This document shows, in pieces, positions 1 through 12,199 of a stretch of DNA of 64,000 nt; the stretch's first letter is position 1; every line of letters begins with the position of its first letter. Source of the stretch: Trichinella spiralis (taxonomy: Eukaryota > Nematoda > Enoplea > Trichinellida > Trichinellidae). A program made the translations under genes and the position numbers. The notes beneath the pieces are model-generated. The model was not told the origin of the DNA and ran no database searches. It saw only the letters and a list, made by a program, of their open reading frames with translations. The stretch lies in the NCBI GenBank assembly GCA_000181795.3, contig CM012955.1, positions 2,254,654 to 2,318,653 on the forward strand, read 5' to 3'.

Positions 1-1049
1 ATTGTACATGCATTCATAGCAAAACATAAGAAAAATAAGTTCCCGTAAAAAATTTTCACTTGAATGCACCATCTTGCATTTGCACTATGGGTTACGCATT
101 GAGAGAGCTCACTCGAACAGCACTTTAATAAAATAAAACTAGGAATACAACTTTTGCATTTCCCTCATTTGTGTATTACTTAGTAGTCTTCTTATCGTTA
201 ATTTGGCAATTCAAATAATGTATAATACTGTATTGGCAATTATTAATTATCTATCTGTGATTTTATATTTGAAGTATACTTTAACGTAGTATTATAAGAA
301 TCCTTTATCTTTCCACATTTTATCTGCTTTATTTCCATTTTTTGGGTTTTATCAGTGCTCATGTAAGATAAAACACTATGCTGGAATAACTACATTTATG
401 TTAAATGTGACTTGTATTTATTTACCGGAACATGGAAGCAAGGTCATTTGCAGCCAAGCCGGCAGGCACCAGTGAGATTAATTACCATCAGATTCGAATA
501 CGCTTTTCATTTATTGCTGTGTGGTTCATGCCTGAATTCCAGTATATTTGAAAGTCGTTCATGATCTCTCCCTTTTGTGCCTGTATTCGCACAACTAAAC
601 GTCTGATACTTTTCTGACAAACTCACATTATCATGTCTGCCCAATTAAAACGAAAACATGATCAACATATACAATTTTCCAATAGCCGACGCAAAATCAT
701 TTCCTTTCTGATAGTATTTAATGATGTTGAGGGAGGAGCAAAATAGAACGTCTGATCTTGCGAAATTTTGTAGGGTGCAGCCACCCTCTACCAGCAGAAA
801 CTTAATTGGGGAGAAGAAATGAAAAAGAAAGTGCATAATTATAGTCTTGTAAAAAGAAATTATATTCCTTCATTCAACGCAAAATATACAGAAGCGTTCA
901 ATTGATAAAGAGAGATGGATGGGTTTTACAAAAGATTTATGATGTTCATGTATTAAAATACATGACAGTCTGATGAGTAAAAAAATACAATGTTCAAAAA
1001 AAAAGAAACTTAGTCATGTAATAATTAAATGTAAGTAACTAATGTCATT
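1..1049. other. AT-rich non-coding stretch, nothing recognised
   Basis: No frame here shows protein-like composition or a believable pair of splice sites, and I see no RNA gene or repeat of note. Confidence 0.5.
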
Positions 1050-1149
1050 CATTGTAATAGGCAGCAAAACGACAAACTGCAAAAAACACTAACTTTCATG
1101 AATAAAAAAATATAAAAAGGAAAACAACCCAAATACTGAAAAAATCATT

Positions 1150-2435
1150 TCCGCCGAGGAATGAAAAAGGACCGTTAACAAAATGGGAACATGGTATGGT
1201 TTCATTAATTTTTTTCAACAGAACCATCAATTTTTAAACCCAAAAAAATAAATGTTTTTTTACAAGAATTGTTCTTGAATTTCATTATTGTAACAAAAAC
1301 TTTCAAAATTAACAACCCTTGTTAATTGAATTTTTTCATAGATTGCAATTCAATTATGAAAATAGTCCAAAATTATCATATTTGAAAACATTTTTCGTGC
1401 AATATGCCAGTCTTTTTTTTTCTAAAAATTCCACATGCTCAAACCACCAACTTTATCAAATTTCTCAAAACATCATCGATTACGGGTTATTCCAACTTTA
1501 CATACCTTTAATTGGCACAAAATTGCTTGTTCTAAACATAAAATTATTTTACAATACGCCGTTGTTTGTGAGATGCTCGGAATAATTTCCATTGTACATA
1601 CTGGTGGATTCCTTTAATGTTTCCAACAAATACCATGCATGAGCCCAATAATTTGACATAAATTGTGATATTATTTAATTTCATAGCATTTCTAATGAAT
1701 GTCAACTCTGGGCGACTACACATTATACTAATTATGCAAATCGCTATTGTATCGTTGCAAGTTAGCGAAAGTAAATTCAAATAGTCGCACTTGTGGGATA
1801 TATCAAAAGCTTAATCAATGACAAAGATGGTAAAAGGGATTGGATGTAATGAAATGTTTACTTTTTAGCAAAGTAAACACTTACAACGCTTTCGTTTTGA
1901 TTCGCTGGAATTAATGATTATTCAAAAGGAGTAATTTCAGACATTTAATTCAATTGATCGTAAAAAAATATACAACAATGAAAATTTAACTGATTTGATG
2001 ACTGAAATGTTTCATGTGCAGAAATTGGAAGTTACTGCGGCCGTTGGAATACAGTTACTGATGATCGACATCTCTACGTATTAAAATGGACAGAAGATTA
2101 ACTTTAAAACACATTTATTTCAAAACGACTAGGCAGTTTAAGGACAAACTGTCCAATGCACTACCTTTCATCAATAAAATATTATAAAAATCAAAAAAAT
2201 CCAAATATTGAAAAAATCTTTTTCGCCGATTTTCGTAAAAACAACAAAGTCTGTAACCCATGAAATTTTGCAATTTTCTGGAAAAATTTCTTACTCCAGA
2301 AATTAACGTAATTGATATATGTCTTTTGAAAATTTTTTTCTATTTACTAAAAACGTATCTGGACCTCCAGTAATTGCGTATTTGTTGAGATTTACGCAAA
2401 AAACCACACCGTGAATAGGATTATACAGAAGTCGA
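1150..2435. repeat. Repeat unit A (full, 1286 bp)
   Basis: First full copy, starting near the motif GGAATGAAAAAGG. By eye it differs from unit B at only about ten scattered positions, for example near 1687, 1757, 1909 and 2087, so the two are about 99% identical. Confidence 0.9.
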
Positions 2436-3721
2436 AATAAAAAGGAATGAAAAAGGAAAGTTAACTAAATCAGAAAATGGAATGGTTTCATTAATTTTTT
2501 TCAACAGAACCATCAATTTTTAAACCCAAAAAAATAAATGTTTTTTTACAAGAATTGTTCTTGAATTTCATTATTGTAACAAAAACTTTCAAAATTAACA
2601 ACCCTTGTTAATTGAATTTTTTCATAGATTGCAATTCAATTATGAAAATAGTCCAAAATTATCATATTTGAAAACATTTTTCGTGCAATATGCCAGTCTT
2701 TTTTTTTCTAAAAATTCCACATGCTCAAACCACCAACTTTATCAAATTTCTCAAAACATCATCGATTACGGGTTATTCCAACTTTACATACCTTTAATTG
2801 GCACAAAATTGCTTGTTCTAAACATAAAATTATTTTACAATACGCCGTTGTTTGTGAGATGCTCGGAATAATTTCCATTGTACATACTGGTGGATTCCTT
2901 TAATGTTTCCAACAAATACCATGCATGAGCCCAATAATTTGACATAAATTGTGATATTATTTAATTCCATAGCATTTCTAATGAATGTCAACTCTGGGCG
3001 ACTACACATTATACTAATTATGCAAATCGCTATTGTATCGTTGCAAGTTAACGAAAGTAAATTCAAATAGTCGCACTTGTGGGATATATCAAAAGCTTAA
3101 TCAATGACAAAGATGGTAAAAGGGATTGGATGTAATGAAATGTTTACTTTTTAGCAAAGTAAACACTTACAACGCTTTCGTTTTGATTCGCTGCAATTAA
3201 TGATTATTCAAAAGGAGTAATTTCAGACATTTAATTCAATTGATCGTAAAAAAATATACAACAATGAAAATTTAACTGATTTGATGACTGAAATGTTTCA
3301 TGTGCAGAAATTGGAAGTTACTGCGGCCGTTGGAATACAGTTACTGATGATCGACATCTCTACGTATTAAAATGGGCAGAAGATTAACTTTAAAACACAT
3401 TTATTTCAAAACGACTAGGCAGTTTAAGGACAAACTGTCCAATGCACTACCTTTCATCAATAAAATATTATAAAAATCAAAAAAATCCAAATATTGAAAA
3501 AATCTTTTTCGCCGATTTTCGCAAAAACAACAAAGTCTGTAACCCATGAAATTTTGCAATTCTTTGGAAAAATGTCTTACTCCAGAAATTAACGTAATTG
3601 ATATATGTCTTTTGAAAATTTTTTTCTATTTACTAAAAACGTATCTGGACCTCCAGTAATTGCGTATTTGTTGAGATATATGCAAAAACTAAAACTTGAA
3701 TAGTATTTTAAGGAGGTTGAA
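2436..3721. repeat. Repeat unit B (full, 1286 bp)
   Basis: Second full copy, directly adjoining unit A in the same orientation. The near-identity to A points to a recent duplication or to homogenisation. Confidence 0.9.
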
Positions 3722-4135
3722 ATGAAAGGGAATGAAAAAGGAACGTTATGTTTATCAGAATATGGTATGGTTTTATTAATTTTTACTACGCCCCCATCAA
3801 TTTCTAAACTCAAAAAAATAAATGTTTTTTACCATAATTGTTCTTGAATTTCATTAATGTAACAAAAACTTTCAAAATTATGAGCCCTTGTTAACTGAAT
3901 TTTTTCATTGATTGCAATTCAGATACAAGAATTGTCCAAAATTATCATATTTGAAAATATGCATATTTCACATAATCATATTGAAAATGAAAATTTGAGC
4001 TTCTATCGATTCGAACAAATGCAATGCATGAGCCCAATAGTTCAACATGTATTGTGAATTTATTTAATTTCATAGCATTTTTAATATAGACTCACCATGT
4101 ACGACTATATATTGTACGAATTATGCAAACGAAAA
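3722..4135. repeat. Repeat unit C (diverged, deleted)
   Basis: Third copy, clearly more diverged. It follows the unit start up to about 3975, skips roughly 230 bp, and resumes around 4010 with the segment containing ATGCATGAGCCCAATA. Similarity fades near 4135. Confidence 0.8.
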
Positions 4136-5141
4136 CGGTTAATGGAAAATGAATTTTTTTCTAATATTCACTTACTCAACTGACTTCAGTGGTTTGACCC
4201 ATCTTGTTTATCTTTCAGTTTTCATATCTTCTTCATGCATTATTAGGTTTCATTCTGTGTTTAAGCTTTAGCATGCAATACATCATAAGACGCTTTGTTT
4301 TGAAATTAACCTCAAAGTAAATAAGTAGACGAAAAATCAAAAGATGACAGTGTCAAAATGAAATCAAATGTTAAATAATTAAACATAAAATAAAATGTGA
4401 ATAAATGAAAAACGGTTTTATAACTAATAACTCAAATGAAAAGGATTTTTTGAAAATATTATAATAGTGTAATAAATAATTTCTGAAATTGAACATTTCA
4501 CTGTATGGAAGCGAATAAAATGCTCAAAATATTGCAATCCATGAAAGTAATTGCATACGAAACAATTTTGTAGTCTTAAAGGCAAAACACTGCATTAATC
4601 AAATCACAACCTCACAGCTACTCCTTTACTATTAACGTGTTTACACTGCGACAGAACTTCACCCTTTCAAAGTTCCTCTAGCCCAGAATTACCGAATTAA
4701 GAACCACGGATAACCAGACAGACATTTTGTCAGTAGCACTGCTTCATATCGCCTGCGTCTTCATTCTTCTAAATATCTGTGAAAATGGCAAACATTAAAA
4801 CAAATATTCATCATACATGCTCGTCCATCTTTATGCATACACTACAATTTTCAAATAGTATGCTGAATTGAAAAGAATATTTTGAAGCAACAATGAGCAA
4901 AATAAAAAAAATTGCAACTTGTCATAATAGCCGTTTTCTCATCATTGCCATCTATCTTATTCATTTGATGCTATTCTAAGCCATAATAAATTATTTACAA
5001 AAAAAAACATTAAAATAAAGTAAACAGAAGAAGACGTATTTGTTTTCTGTATACTCAGCGGACTTTTTAGGGAAAACGCCGCATTATTGCTTTAAAAGTT
5101 CAGTTCAAAATGCTGTCTAATGTAAAATATTATGACACATT

Positions 5142-5142
5142 G

Positions 5143-5171
<29 letters not shown>
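5142..5171. repeat. TA microsatellite
   Basis: Uninterrupted alternating TA of about 30 bp. Confidence 0.9.
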
Positions 5172-5173
<2 letters not shown>

Positions 5174-5740
5174 TCTGATGCACTAATGATATCTGCTTTG
5201 ATTGATATCTTAATGTAACAAGGATTAAAACCAACAAGAAATGCAGCTTCATTGAATAGGCAACGTCCTCTCTTCGTTGTTCTCCATATTCCTCTTTTTG
5301 TGCTGCTCTAAATTATGATAATTCATTTTCATGAAATACAAATAAAATTAACAAACAACTAATAGATCGATTTATGTATTGTCATCCAAGTTTTTCGTAA
5401 AAGCACCGTACTGTTCATTCACCGCTAGCCGGTAGCCTAAATTGCTCCAAATGAAGCTCAATCAATGAACGTTTTCTAATGCACGTTAGGCAAGTAAACA
5501 TTAGCATTATTACTGGCAGGAATACTTTAGAAAAAATTAATCAGAATATTTGGCAAACAAGGACTCTTCACACAGCGTCGTTAGATTTAGCCTAACTGCA
5601 CTAAACCCCAACGTTGAATCATCTTAGTTTACTGAAAATAATTTTCAATTCATCTCTGCAGTGTGACATAAAATTTTCACTTTAAGATGGTCATTAATGT
5701 GAAACATTAAAACATATTAAATATGTATTTCATTTATAAC

Positions 5741-5760
5741 AGACTAGACTAGACTAGACT
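5741..5760. repeat. AGACT pentanucleotide repeat
   Basis: Four perfect copies of AGACT. Confidence 0.9.
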
Positions 5761-6435
5761 AAGTGTTTGACATTTCAATGAAATACACAATTTCAAATTC
5801 TTAAAATTTCAAAAAATTATTGACATCGTATCTGATGTCAGTTTGATATTATTCAGTCATATATAATATATAATAGTCAATATAGTGAATAACTGATTCA
5901 ACTATATGTTTAAACAATCGCAACTTACCAAAGTAATGGTCTTTGCGTCGTAGAGCTGTTGACAATCTTCAATTTTTGTGCTGTTCTAAATCATAATGCA
6001 TAATTCAAGTGCAAGAAGAAGAAAAATAAAAAATAAATCATTTTTACGGTTTTTCGTTCACTTTTTTCCAGTAAAACAACCTGATTTTGCGTACCGCACA
6101 ACGTTAGCCTACAGTTCTTCCTCAAATGAAAAAGCTCAAAAGCAGACAAATAGCATTAGCATAAAAATTTGCATGTTGCTCGCTTTTACTGCTAATTGTC
6201 GTTATAAACAACGCTCGTTTGTATTTCCATTTGAATTTTGGGTCAAGTTTGCAAAAATTATGAAAGTAATGGAAGAATTAATGCCTCATTTAACGACCTC
6301 CAATGTATATAATATTAATTTGTGGCAGTTATATTTTCTCAGTATTTCTATTTTAAAATTTCAATTATAACAAAATATATTTCAATGGTAGTGCATGCAA
6401 AGAAGATGTGTTGATTTGTTGTTTTAATTAGAAAA

Positions 6436-6777
6436 TTAATTTTCATTAAAAATTAGAAATTGTTCTTTAATGCCATAATGCCGCTTATAAAAAACGGCTT
6501 TCTGGTGAAAGAAAAAATCAAAGTATTTCCATACTATTTGCTCAAATTGATCGGTGAATTCATTTGAATCGAGGTATGAATGCTCCCAAAACGTTGCCAC
6601 AAATTCCTCGATAATGTAGTACATAGAAATTGGAATTTTCCAACTGTTGTATTGGTGCGTGAGCAGTTGGTTCAGGAATGTGTGCCACTGTTGAAAATTT
6701 CCTTTGAAACTGACAACTTTGGCACGTAGAACTTTGCAGCAACATGAAGAGCAGCAGCATTTTTGAGCAGTTGCTAT
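6436..6777 (-). CDS. Unassigned exon-like segment, last exon of an unknown gene
   Basis: After a plausible acceptor (CCCCAG, just upstream on the minus strand) the frame is open for 113 codons to a stop at 6436-6438. The middle and end look like a folded protein, rich in aromatic and charged residues, for example the stretches FQQWHTFLNQLL and EQIVWKYFDFFF. I do not recognise the family. No matching upstream exon was found between here and the MAGUK gene that ends at 7561. It could be the terminal exon of a small gene, a relic, or chance. Confidence 0.3.
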   Translation of the reverse strand: MATAQKCCCSSCCCKVLRAKVVSFKGNFQQWHTFLNQLLTHQYNSWKIPISMYYIIEEFVATFWEHSYLDSNEFTDQFEQIVWKYFDFFFHQKAVFYKRHYGIKEQFLIFNEN

Positions 6778-7560
6778 CTGGGGTAATTTTTGTCATTAGT
6801 TTCAGATTATATACAATGGAATATAAATAATACAAATTAATCATAAAATACGCCAAAAAATATAAGATTTTTAATCTGTAATATACTTTATTTTTTTATA
6901 AGCAACCGATTTTCATCTGAAAGTATGCTTTTTTAAAATCTTATTTTTTGATTTTTAAAGCTGTTAAAATGGTAATTTCAGAGTTGATTGTGAAAGTTTG
7001 AACAAGCTTTTCTGCTTAATGCAAGCACTGTTTATAGTTTGGATGGAAATGGATCCGCACCAACTAAAAGTGCAGCAAAATATGCATTGGTAAAAAATTT
7101 CCAAAGCAGAAAGTAATTGAAAAACTCATTCAACAAATTGACGCTAATTAGAAGAACGAATTATTGATCGATAATTGACTTTAATTATGTTTTATTGTGT
7201 TGCAATGTGCACGTACACTTGGGATGCAATGTAAAACAGCATATGAGCATATTAGACAACAATATGCAACACAAAAAAGGAATAAATGAACATAAAATAC
7301 AAAGTCATTCATTTATTTCTTAATTTCCTCTTCTGAACTATATGAACATATCAAATTCAGTACCGCAGTATGGGAAATATTATTTTACATTCGTTGCTAG
7401 AAAAATTTTATTGTTTTCTTTAAATATCACAGAATACATTCTGAAATAGATATCTGTTAAGACGCCTCACGCTGACATGCATGCACAACAGAAGACATAA
7501 CAATTGTTGCAATTAATATCGAATTAATTATGAATTCTTTTTTGTTTGATTAGAGTAGTA
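6778..7560. other. Gap downstream of the MAGUK gene
   Basis: Should hold the 3' untranslated region of the MAGUK gene. A possible minus-strand AATAAA lies at 7312-7317. No coding sequence can be supported. Confidence 0.4.
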
Positions 7561-7675
7561 TCATTCAATCCATTCTGCTGGGATCCATTGCTTTTGACTT
7601 CTCAGTGATTCGAAAGCATCTAATAATCTGAAATTGTAAAAGAGCGCCCTTTTTAGATGCATTTTTATTTAAATA

Positions 7676-7720
<45 letters not shown>

Positions 7721-10410
7721 TGTAAAGAGCTCATCTGATTTTGAAATTTTCTCACATCTTCTATATGCTTACTTCTAATTTACGATAGATATTCAAAACT
7801 GCTATGCTGTATTTGAATTAATTTTATTATCAAACATCTTTCTTACAGCTACTAAAGGTTAGAAATTTTAAGACAAAGATTAAAAAATACTTTTATTTTA
7901 TTGTTTTTTCTTTCCTAAAATGCATTAGCAGTTTTTTACTTTTAATTTTAACATTGCCTTTGTGTATTTTCAAAACGTTACCTTCTGAAAGTGATTTCCG
8001 TGTTTCTGTTCACCAAAGTCAAATCAAACAAGTGACCGTAGATATTTTTGATAGCTTGACTTTCTAAGCAAATTTGCTTTAATTCTTCGTCCTAAAAATC
8101 GTTGATGCCATAAATCCAAAAAAATATGAAAACTGCAAAATTACCGTTCGAGGTCTCAAACTATCCCGATGAATATTATAAATGTGTTTGAATTCTTCAT
8201 ATGGTGGTGTATCAATAAACACAATGTAAGGCATAAATTCACGATTTCGAATGACATTTATAGCCTAAAATTAAACACATTATTATGATTATTATTATTT
8301 TACAAATTATTGCATTATAATATGCAACAATTATGTTAGGCTATCTTCTTCACAAGTCAGTTTAAATAATAAAGTGCCAAATTTTTGTGGTTTTGATTTA
8401 ACAACATACCTGTGGTCCGCAGTCAAGTACGCACACTTGACCTTTCTTTATAACTTCTTTTATAGAATCCAATTTTGTTCCGTATAATTTTCCATTTAAC
8501 TCGCCACATTCCAGAAATTTTTCGTTCTCCATTTCTTCCTTCATGTAATGATAGGACACAAAATGATATTCACGTCCTTCACGTTCTGTAGCTTTCTGTT
8601 TTCTGCTAGTATCTGAATTATTTATCGAAATGACATTCTATTATGATCAATCATTTCACAAGTAAAATAAAATTACATGGAATAACCGTAGCAAAATTTT
8701 CAGGATCGTGTCTTAGAAGATGCGATTTTATGGTCCTCCTGCCAACACCCCTGGCAGCGATTAAAACCAATGTACGTCGCCCATATGGGCAAAGCTTAAC
8801 AAGTTCTTCGTATATTTGCAAACTTTTCAAACCTGAAATTTAATTAGCTTCACTATTTGAAAGTTTTATCATGTCAGCACTTTAACTTACATTTTGTTTT
8901 GCAACTTTCACGGGGAGTTTTTCTGTGAAACAGTGTAATTCCATTTAAAACTAAAAGAAACTTAATTAAAACTTACCCTATATTAAGTTTATTAATTTTC
9001 TCAGCAACAACAGATTTGTGAAATAAATATTTACGTTTGCTTTGCAGTATTCCGTAAGATTCAAAACTTTTGCTTTCTTGCAAACCATTCTCACAGACGC
9101 CTGACTTGCAATCATGCGTCGATTTTTGGAGACTAATGGAAGGAATTAAGCCACTTGATGACCATTCATCTACTTTTCTCGCCTTAAACAGTGCCATTAA
9201 CAAAAGCCGTTGTATTTTGATCAAAAAAATTAAACCTGCCACCAGTCTTGATCTTCCTTGCAACTAACTTGAAGAATATCGCCAATTTTAAATTGCAGTC
9301 CAACAGCTTTCTGATCAAGTCTGTTGTCAGAAGAAGGATTGTAATCGAATAAGCATTTCAAGTAAGTCTAAATAATGAAACATCACATATCTACATATTT
9401 TTTTCTATATAAATTACATTTTCAGCTTATTTACCTCTTTATCGGAGAAAGGCATGCATTTTAAAGCGCTTGGTACAATTTCCAATGAAACTTGCTCGCT
9501 CGATTTTACTTGATCATGAAATTCTTCTTCTGTACTTACGGGAACACCATTAACCGCTATTATGCTATCACCAACATTCAGCACTTCTAGACAAATACAG
9601 CCATATGCATTTTTTAACTCATTAATACACGTTTAAGATAAATATTTGCACAATTATAGCAGAATTAATGATAACTTAAATAATCACAAAATTGTGTTAA
9701 TTTAAATTTTCAAAAATTATTTGATATTTAATCTTTCGTGTAAATAATTTCATAAATAATTTTAAAATTCCCAAAATTAGCTCTACAATTCACAGGAATG
9801 TGCTCAACAGTACTGAATTTGCAGTCAGTATATTTTTAATAATAATTAAGAGCATAAAATCATACTATGAGGCAGTGCTGAATCACTGACAGATTCGACC
9901 AACAAATATCCATCTTCAGGACGAATTGTTATGTCATTAAGCAAAGATTTTTCACACTCTTTCGACAGTTTCGTAAAACGAGAGCAGTAAGCAGTGCTCA
10001 CCTAGAAGAAAGCAAAGCGTAAATCAATCAATTGGCAATTCAATTGCTGGAACATTTTGAAAATGAAATGAAAAAGCTGCGCACTACGTGGTGCTCTTCG
10101 TTTCCCTTTTTTGGATCAGTCTGTTGAACAGAATCGAAATGCTTGGTAACAAAAGTGCTTCCATCCTGCAACACACACAGGTGAATGTTAAAATCTTTTC
10201 CTTGTGAAATGCAACATAAATCACCGTTTTTATTGATTCCGCCAAGTGTTTATCACTCAAGCTGTTAAACGATGTTTCAGCACCATATTCTAAGTTCCCA
10301 AGACGGTTTACTACTTCACACAGTTTATCGCTCAACAGTTTCACTTGGCTTTTCAATGCTTCAATTTCTTCACTTGACGAATACGGTTGAATTTCTTCCA
10401 TATTGTTCAT
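7561..10410 (-). CDS. MPP/p55-family MAGUK scaffold (PDZ-SH3-guanylate kinase-like)
   Basis: Twelve exons, all phase-consistent: 10225-10410, 10088-10165, 9866-10001, 9435-9586, 9236-9391, 8977-9182, 8891-8922, 8677-8832, 8410-8612, 8145-8264, 7982-8091, 7561-7627; 533 residues. Family role: membrane-associated scaffolds that organise cell junctions and polarity. The N-terminus (1-90) is helical and charged, with no clear L27 domain. A PDZ-like domain follows at about 97-175 (VLNVGDSIIAVNGVPV) and lacks the usual GLGF loop. SH3 is at about 196-260 (LFDYNP, DWW, GLIPS). The guanylate-kinase-like domain is at about 335-533 (YEELVKLCPYGRRTLVLIA, GRREYHFVS-like segment, ending QWIPAEWIE). The kinase P-loop is AARGVGRR, so it is probably not catalytic, as in vertebrate MPPs. 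The chosen ATG follows an acceptor at about 10419, which implies a 5' untranslated intron. Exon 5 could start at an alternative acceptor, but only the one given keeps the frame. Confidence 0.9.
7679..7718. repeat. TA microsatellite in the last MAGUK intron
   Basis: About 40 bp of alternating TA inside the final intron (7628-7981). Confidence 0.9.
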
Positions 10411-11199
10411 TTTTTTATCTAAAATAAGAAAATACAATTCTAATCCAGATTTTCCGTTTAAATAAGCCCATTGTACAATATAAACATTCTACAGTTGGCA
10501 ATTTAAATAAATAGATTAACAAATCGCTCGCAAATTTGACTAGTGCAATACATTCACCTAGCAAGGAGAAAAATGGTCAGTTTTCTGTGAACAAATAAAT
10601 ATATTTTAAAAGTGAAACACTTGCCAAAGCACATTAATAGTTATTATTCTTGTTGTTGTTATCTGTGCAATTACTATAATATGTATGCAGTATAAAATTT
10701 TGAAAATATTTTTATAAAAGTGCAAGATTGTCTTCGTGTTACTGTTGAACCGTGAAGTGTTGATCAATATTAGTCATAAAATTAGAAAAGTTAATATGAC
10801 AACACAACAATTTGGATTGAAAGATAGAAAAATAGTTCAATCAATTTGTCTAAAGCTGAAGTGATAAGCAACAGCTTTCCATTCCACTTTTCACGTTGAA
10901 GTCACTCTGGACACAATGTGCAAAATCAATATAAATAAATCAATATGTGAAGCAAAAAAATTAAAAATATATAAATGTGCACACCTGTGTTTTTACGGTT
11001 TTTAAGATTGTTAAATATTTGCAGCCAAAATACTATTTCACTGTTGACGCAGAAAGCTGTTAAGCAACAACGATAAAGCGGATTGCTACTGCTCAACAAC
11101 GCTTGATCACTTCTATTGATGCAGCGAGAACTTTGTTATTTAAAGAAGAGGTGAAAATTGAATGACAGGTTTGCTGATTGAAGTCGCTCGACACAATTC

Positions 11200-11200
<1 letters not shown>

Positions 11201-11240
<40 letters not shown>
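11201..11240. repeat. TA microsatellite
   Basis: About 40 bp of alternating TA, followed by a short CAA/CAC-rich stretch. Confidence 0.9.
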
Positions 11241-11244
<4 letters not shown>

Positions 11245-12173
11245 GTAAAGCAACAACAACAACACCAACACCAACAAGTAATGGCAGCAGTTCCTCTTTT
11301 ATTTAGCCAAGTTGAAATATATCAATATCTTGTTTATGGTATCACTCAAGTTTGAATTAATTTTTGTGCATCCAGTTGGATTTATGGTGCTATCTCAAAA
11401 AGCAGATGCTCACAATCCTTTATTAAGATTGATCCACTTACTGACAGACGTTTCTCCAATGAACCTGCAGTTTTGGCAAAAACGAATCTGCATCATATAA
11501 AATTTAATTATTGCGATTATTGGCAAGAAATGTCGTATCGATCCGGCAAAATGACGCTGGCCAACCTAATCAGTACAACCTTTCATCAATGGAAAATGCA
11601 ATTATAATTCAATTCATCACCGACGAAGTTCATCTTTGTAACGCTCTTTCTAGCTTTGCAAAATATTCGCATAAAAAATGCTCTGTTCTAATAAAATTTA
11701 TGCAAAAGATTAAAGCTGTGTATAAAATTATAATATGTTCCATTGTTTACTTAATTATAACTTTAACGCGGCCCATAATCTGTAGGCTTAATTGAATCAA
11801 AGAAAACAACAAAGCTGAATTTTCAAATTCAACGCACACTAACAGCTATTTTGAAGTCAGTCTATTTAATAAAAGCTTCCTCTTTTAAACAATAAAACTA
11901 AAATTATGCCCATTATTTTCTCTTTTAAACATATAATTTATAAAAGCTTTAAAAAGCATAATAATACAATACAGGAAACAGTTAATTTATCATTGAACAA
12001 AATATTACTTTTAAACGTAGATATTTTAATAAATTTAGGATTTCATGCAAGATTTAATAAATACTCACAAACTGCCCATTAACATTCAGCATTATTACTA
12101 AACGACCGTTTATTAATTCAATATAAACAATAAGTAATTCCTTTATTAGATAAAAGGACATATTTCATAATTA

Positions 12174-12199
12174 TATACATATATATATATATATATATA
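12174..12199. repeat. TA microsatellite
   Basis: About 26 bp of alternating TA. Confidence 0.85.

Larger units (their letters stand above)
1050..4135. repeat. Tandem array of a 1286-bp unit
   Basis: The sequence repeats at a spacing of exactly 1286 bp. It starts with a truncated fragment (about 1050-1150), followed by two nearly identical full units and a third diverged, internally deleted unit. The leading fragment resembles the end of the full unit (about 2135-2230) and then jumps by a deletion of roughly 200 bp to the unit start. Short open frames repeated in the units (88, 60 and 78 codons) have no recognisable domain and are probably chance. I see no terminal inverted repeats or transposase. 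A local satellite-like duplication or an assembly duplication are both possible. Confidence 0.92.
4136..6435. other. Non-coding, AT-rich with microsatellites
   Basis: Contains a TA tract and an AGACT repeat (listed separately). A 124-codon plus-strand frame at 5996-6370 has no protein-like signature and I do not call it. Parts of 5260-5540 and 5940-6180 look weakly similar to each other. Confidence 0.5.

Noticed and set aside
1319-3066. Repeated 88-, 60- and 78-codon frames in the 1286-bp units
   Set aside because: They overlap each other on both strands, have no domain or splice support, and are identical only because the DNA is duplicated.
5996-6370. 124-codon plus frame
   Set aside because: Composition follows the AT-rich DNA; no motif, no splice context, and no continuation.
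7036-7092. Peptide LDGNGSAPTKSAAKYAL between an AG and a GTAAAA site, resembling the end of a dsRNA-binding domain
   Set aside because: Only about 18 residues, with no upstream exon for the rest of the domain; likely chance.
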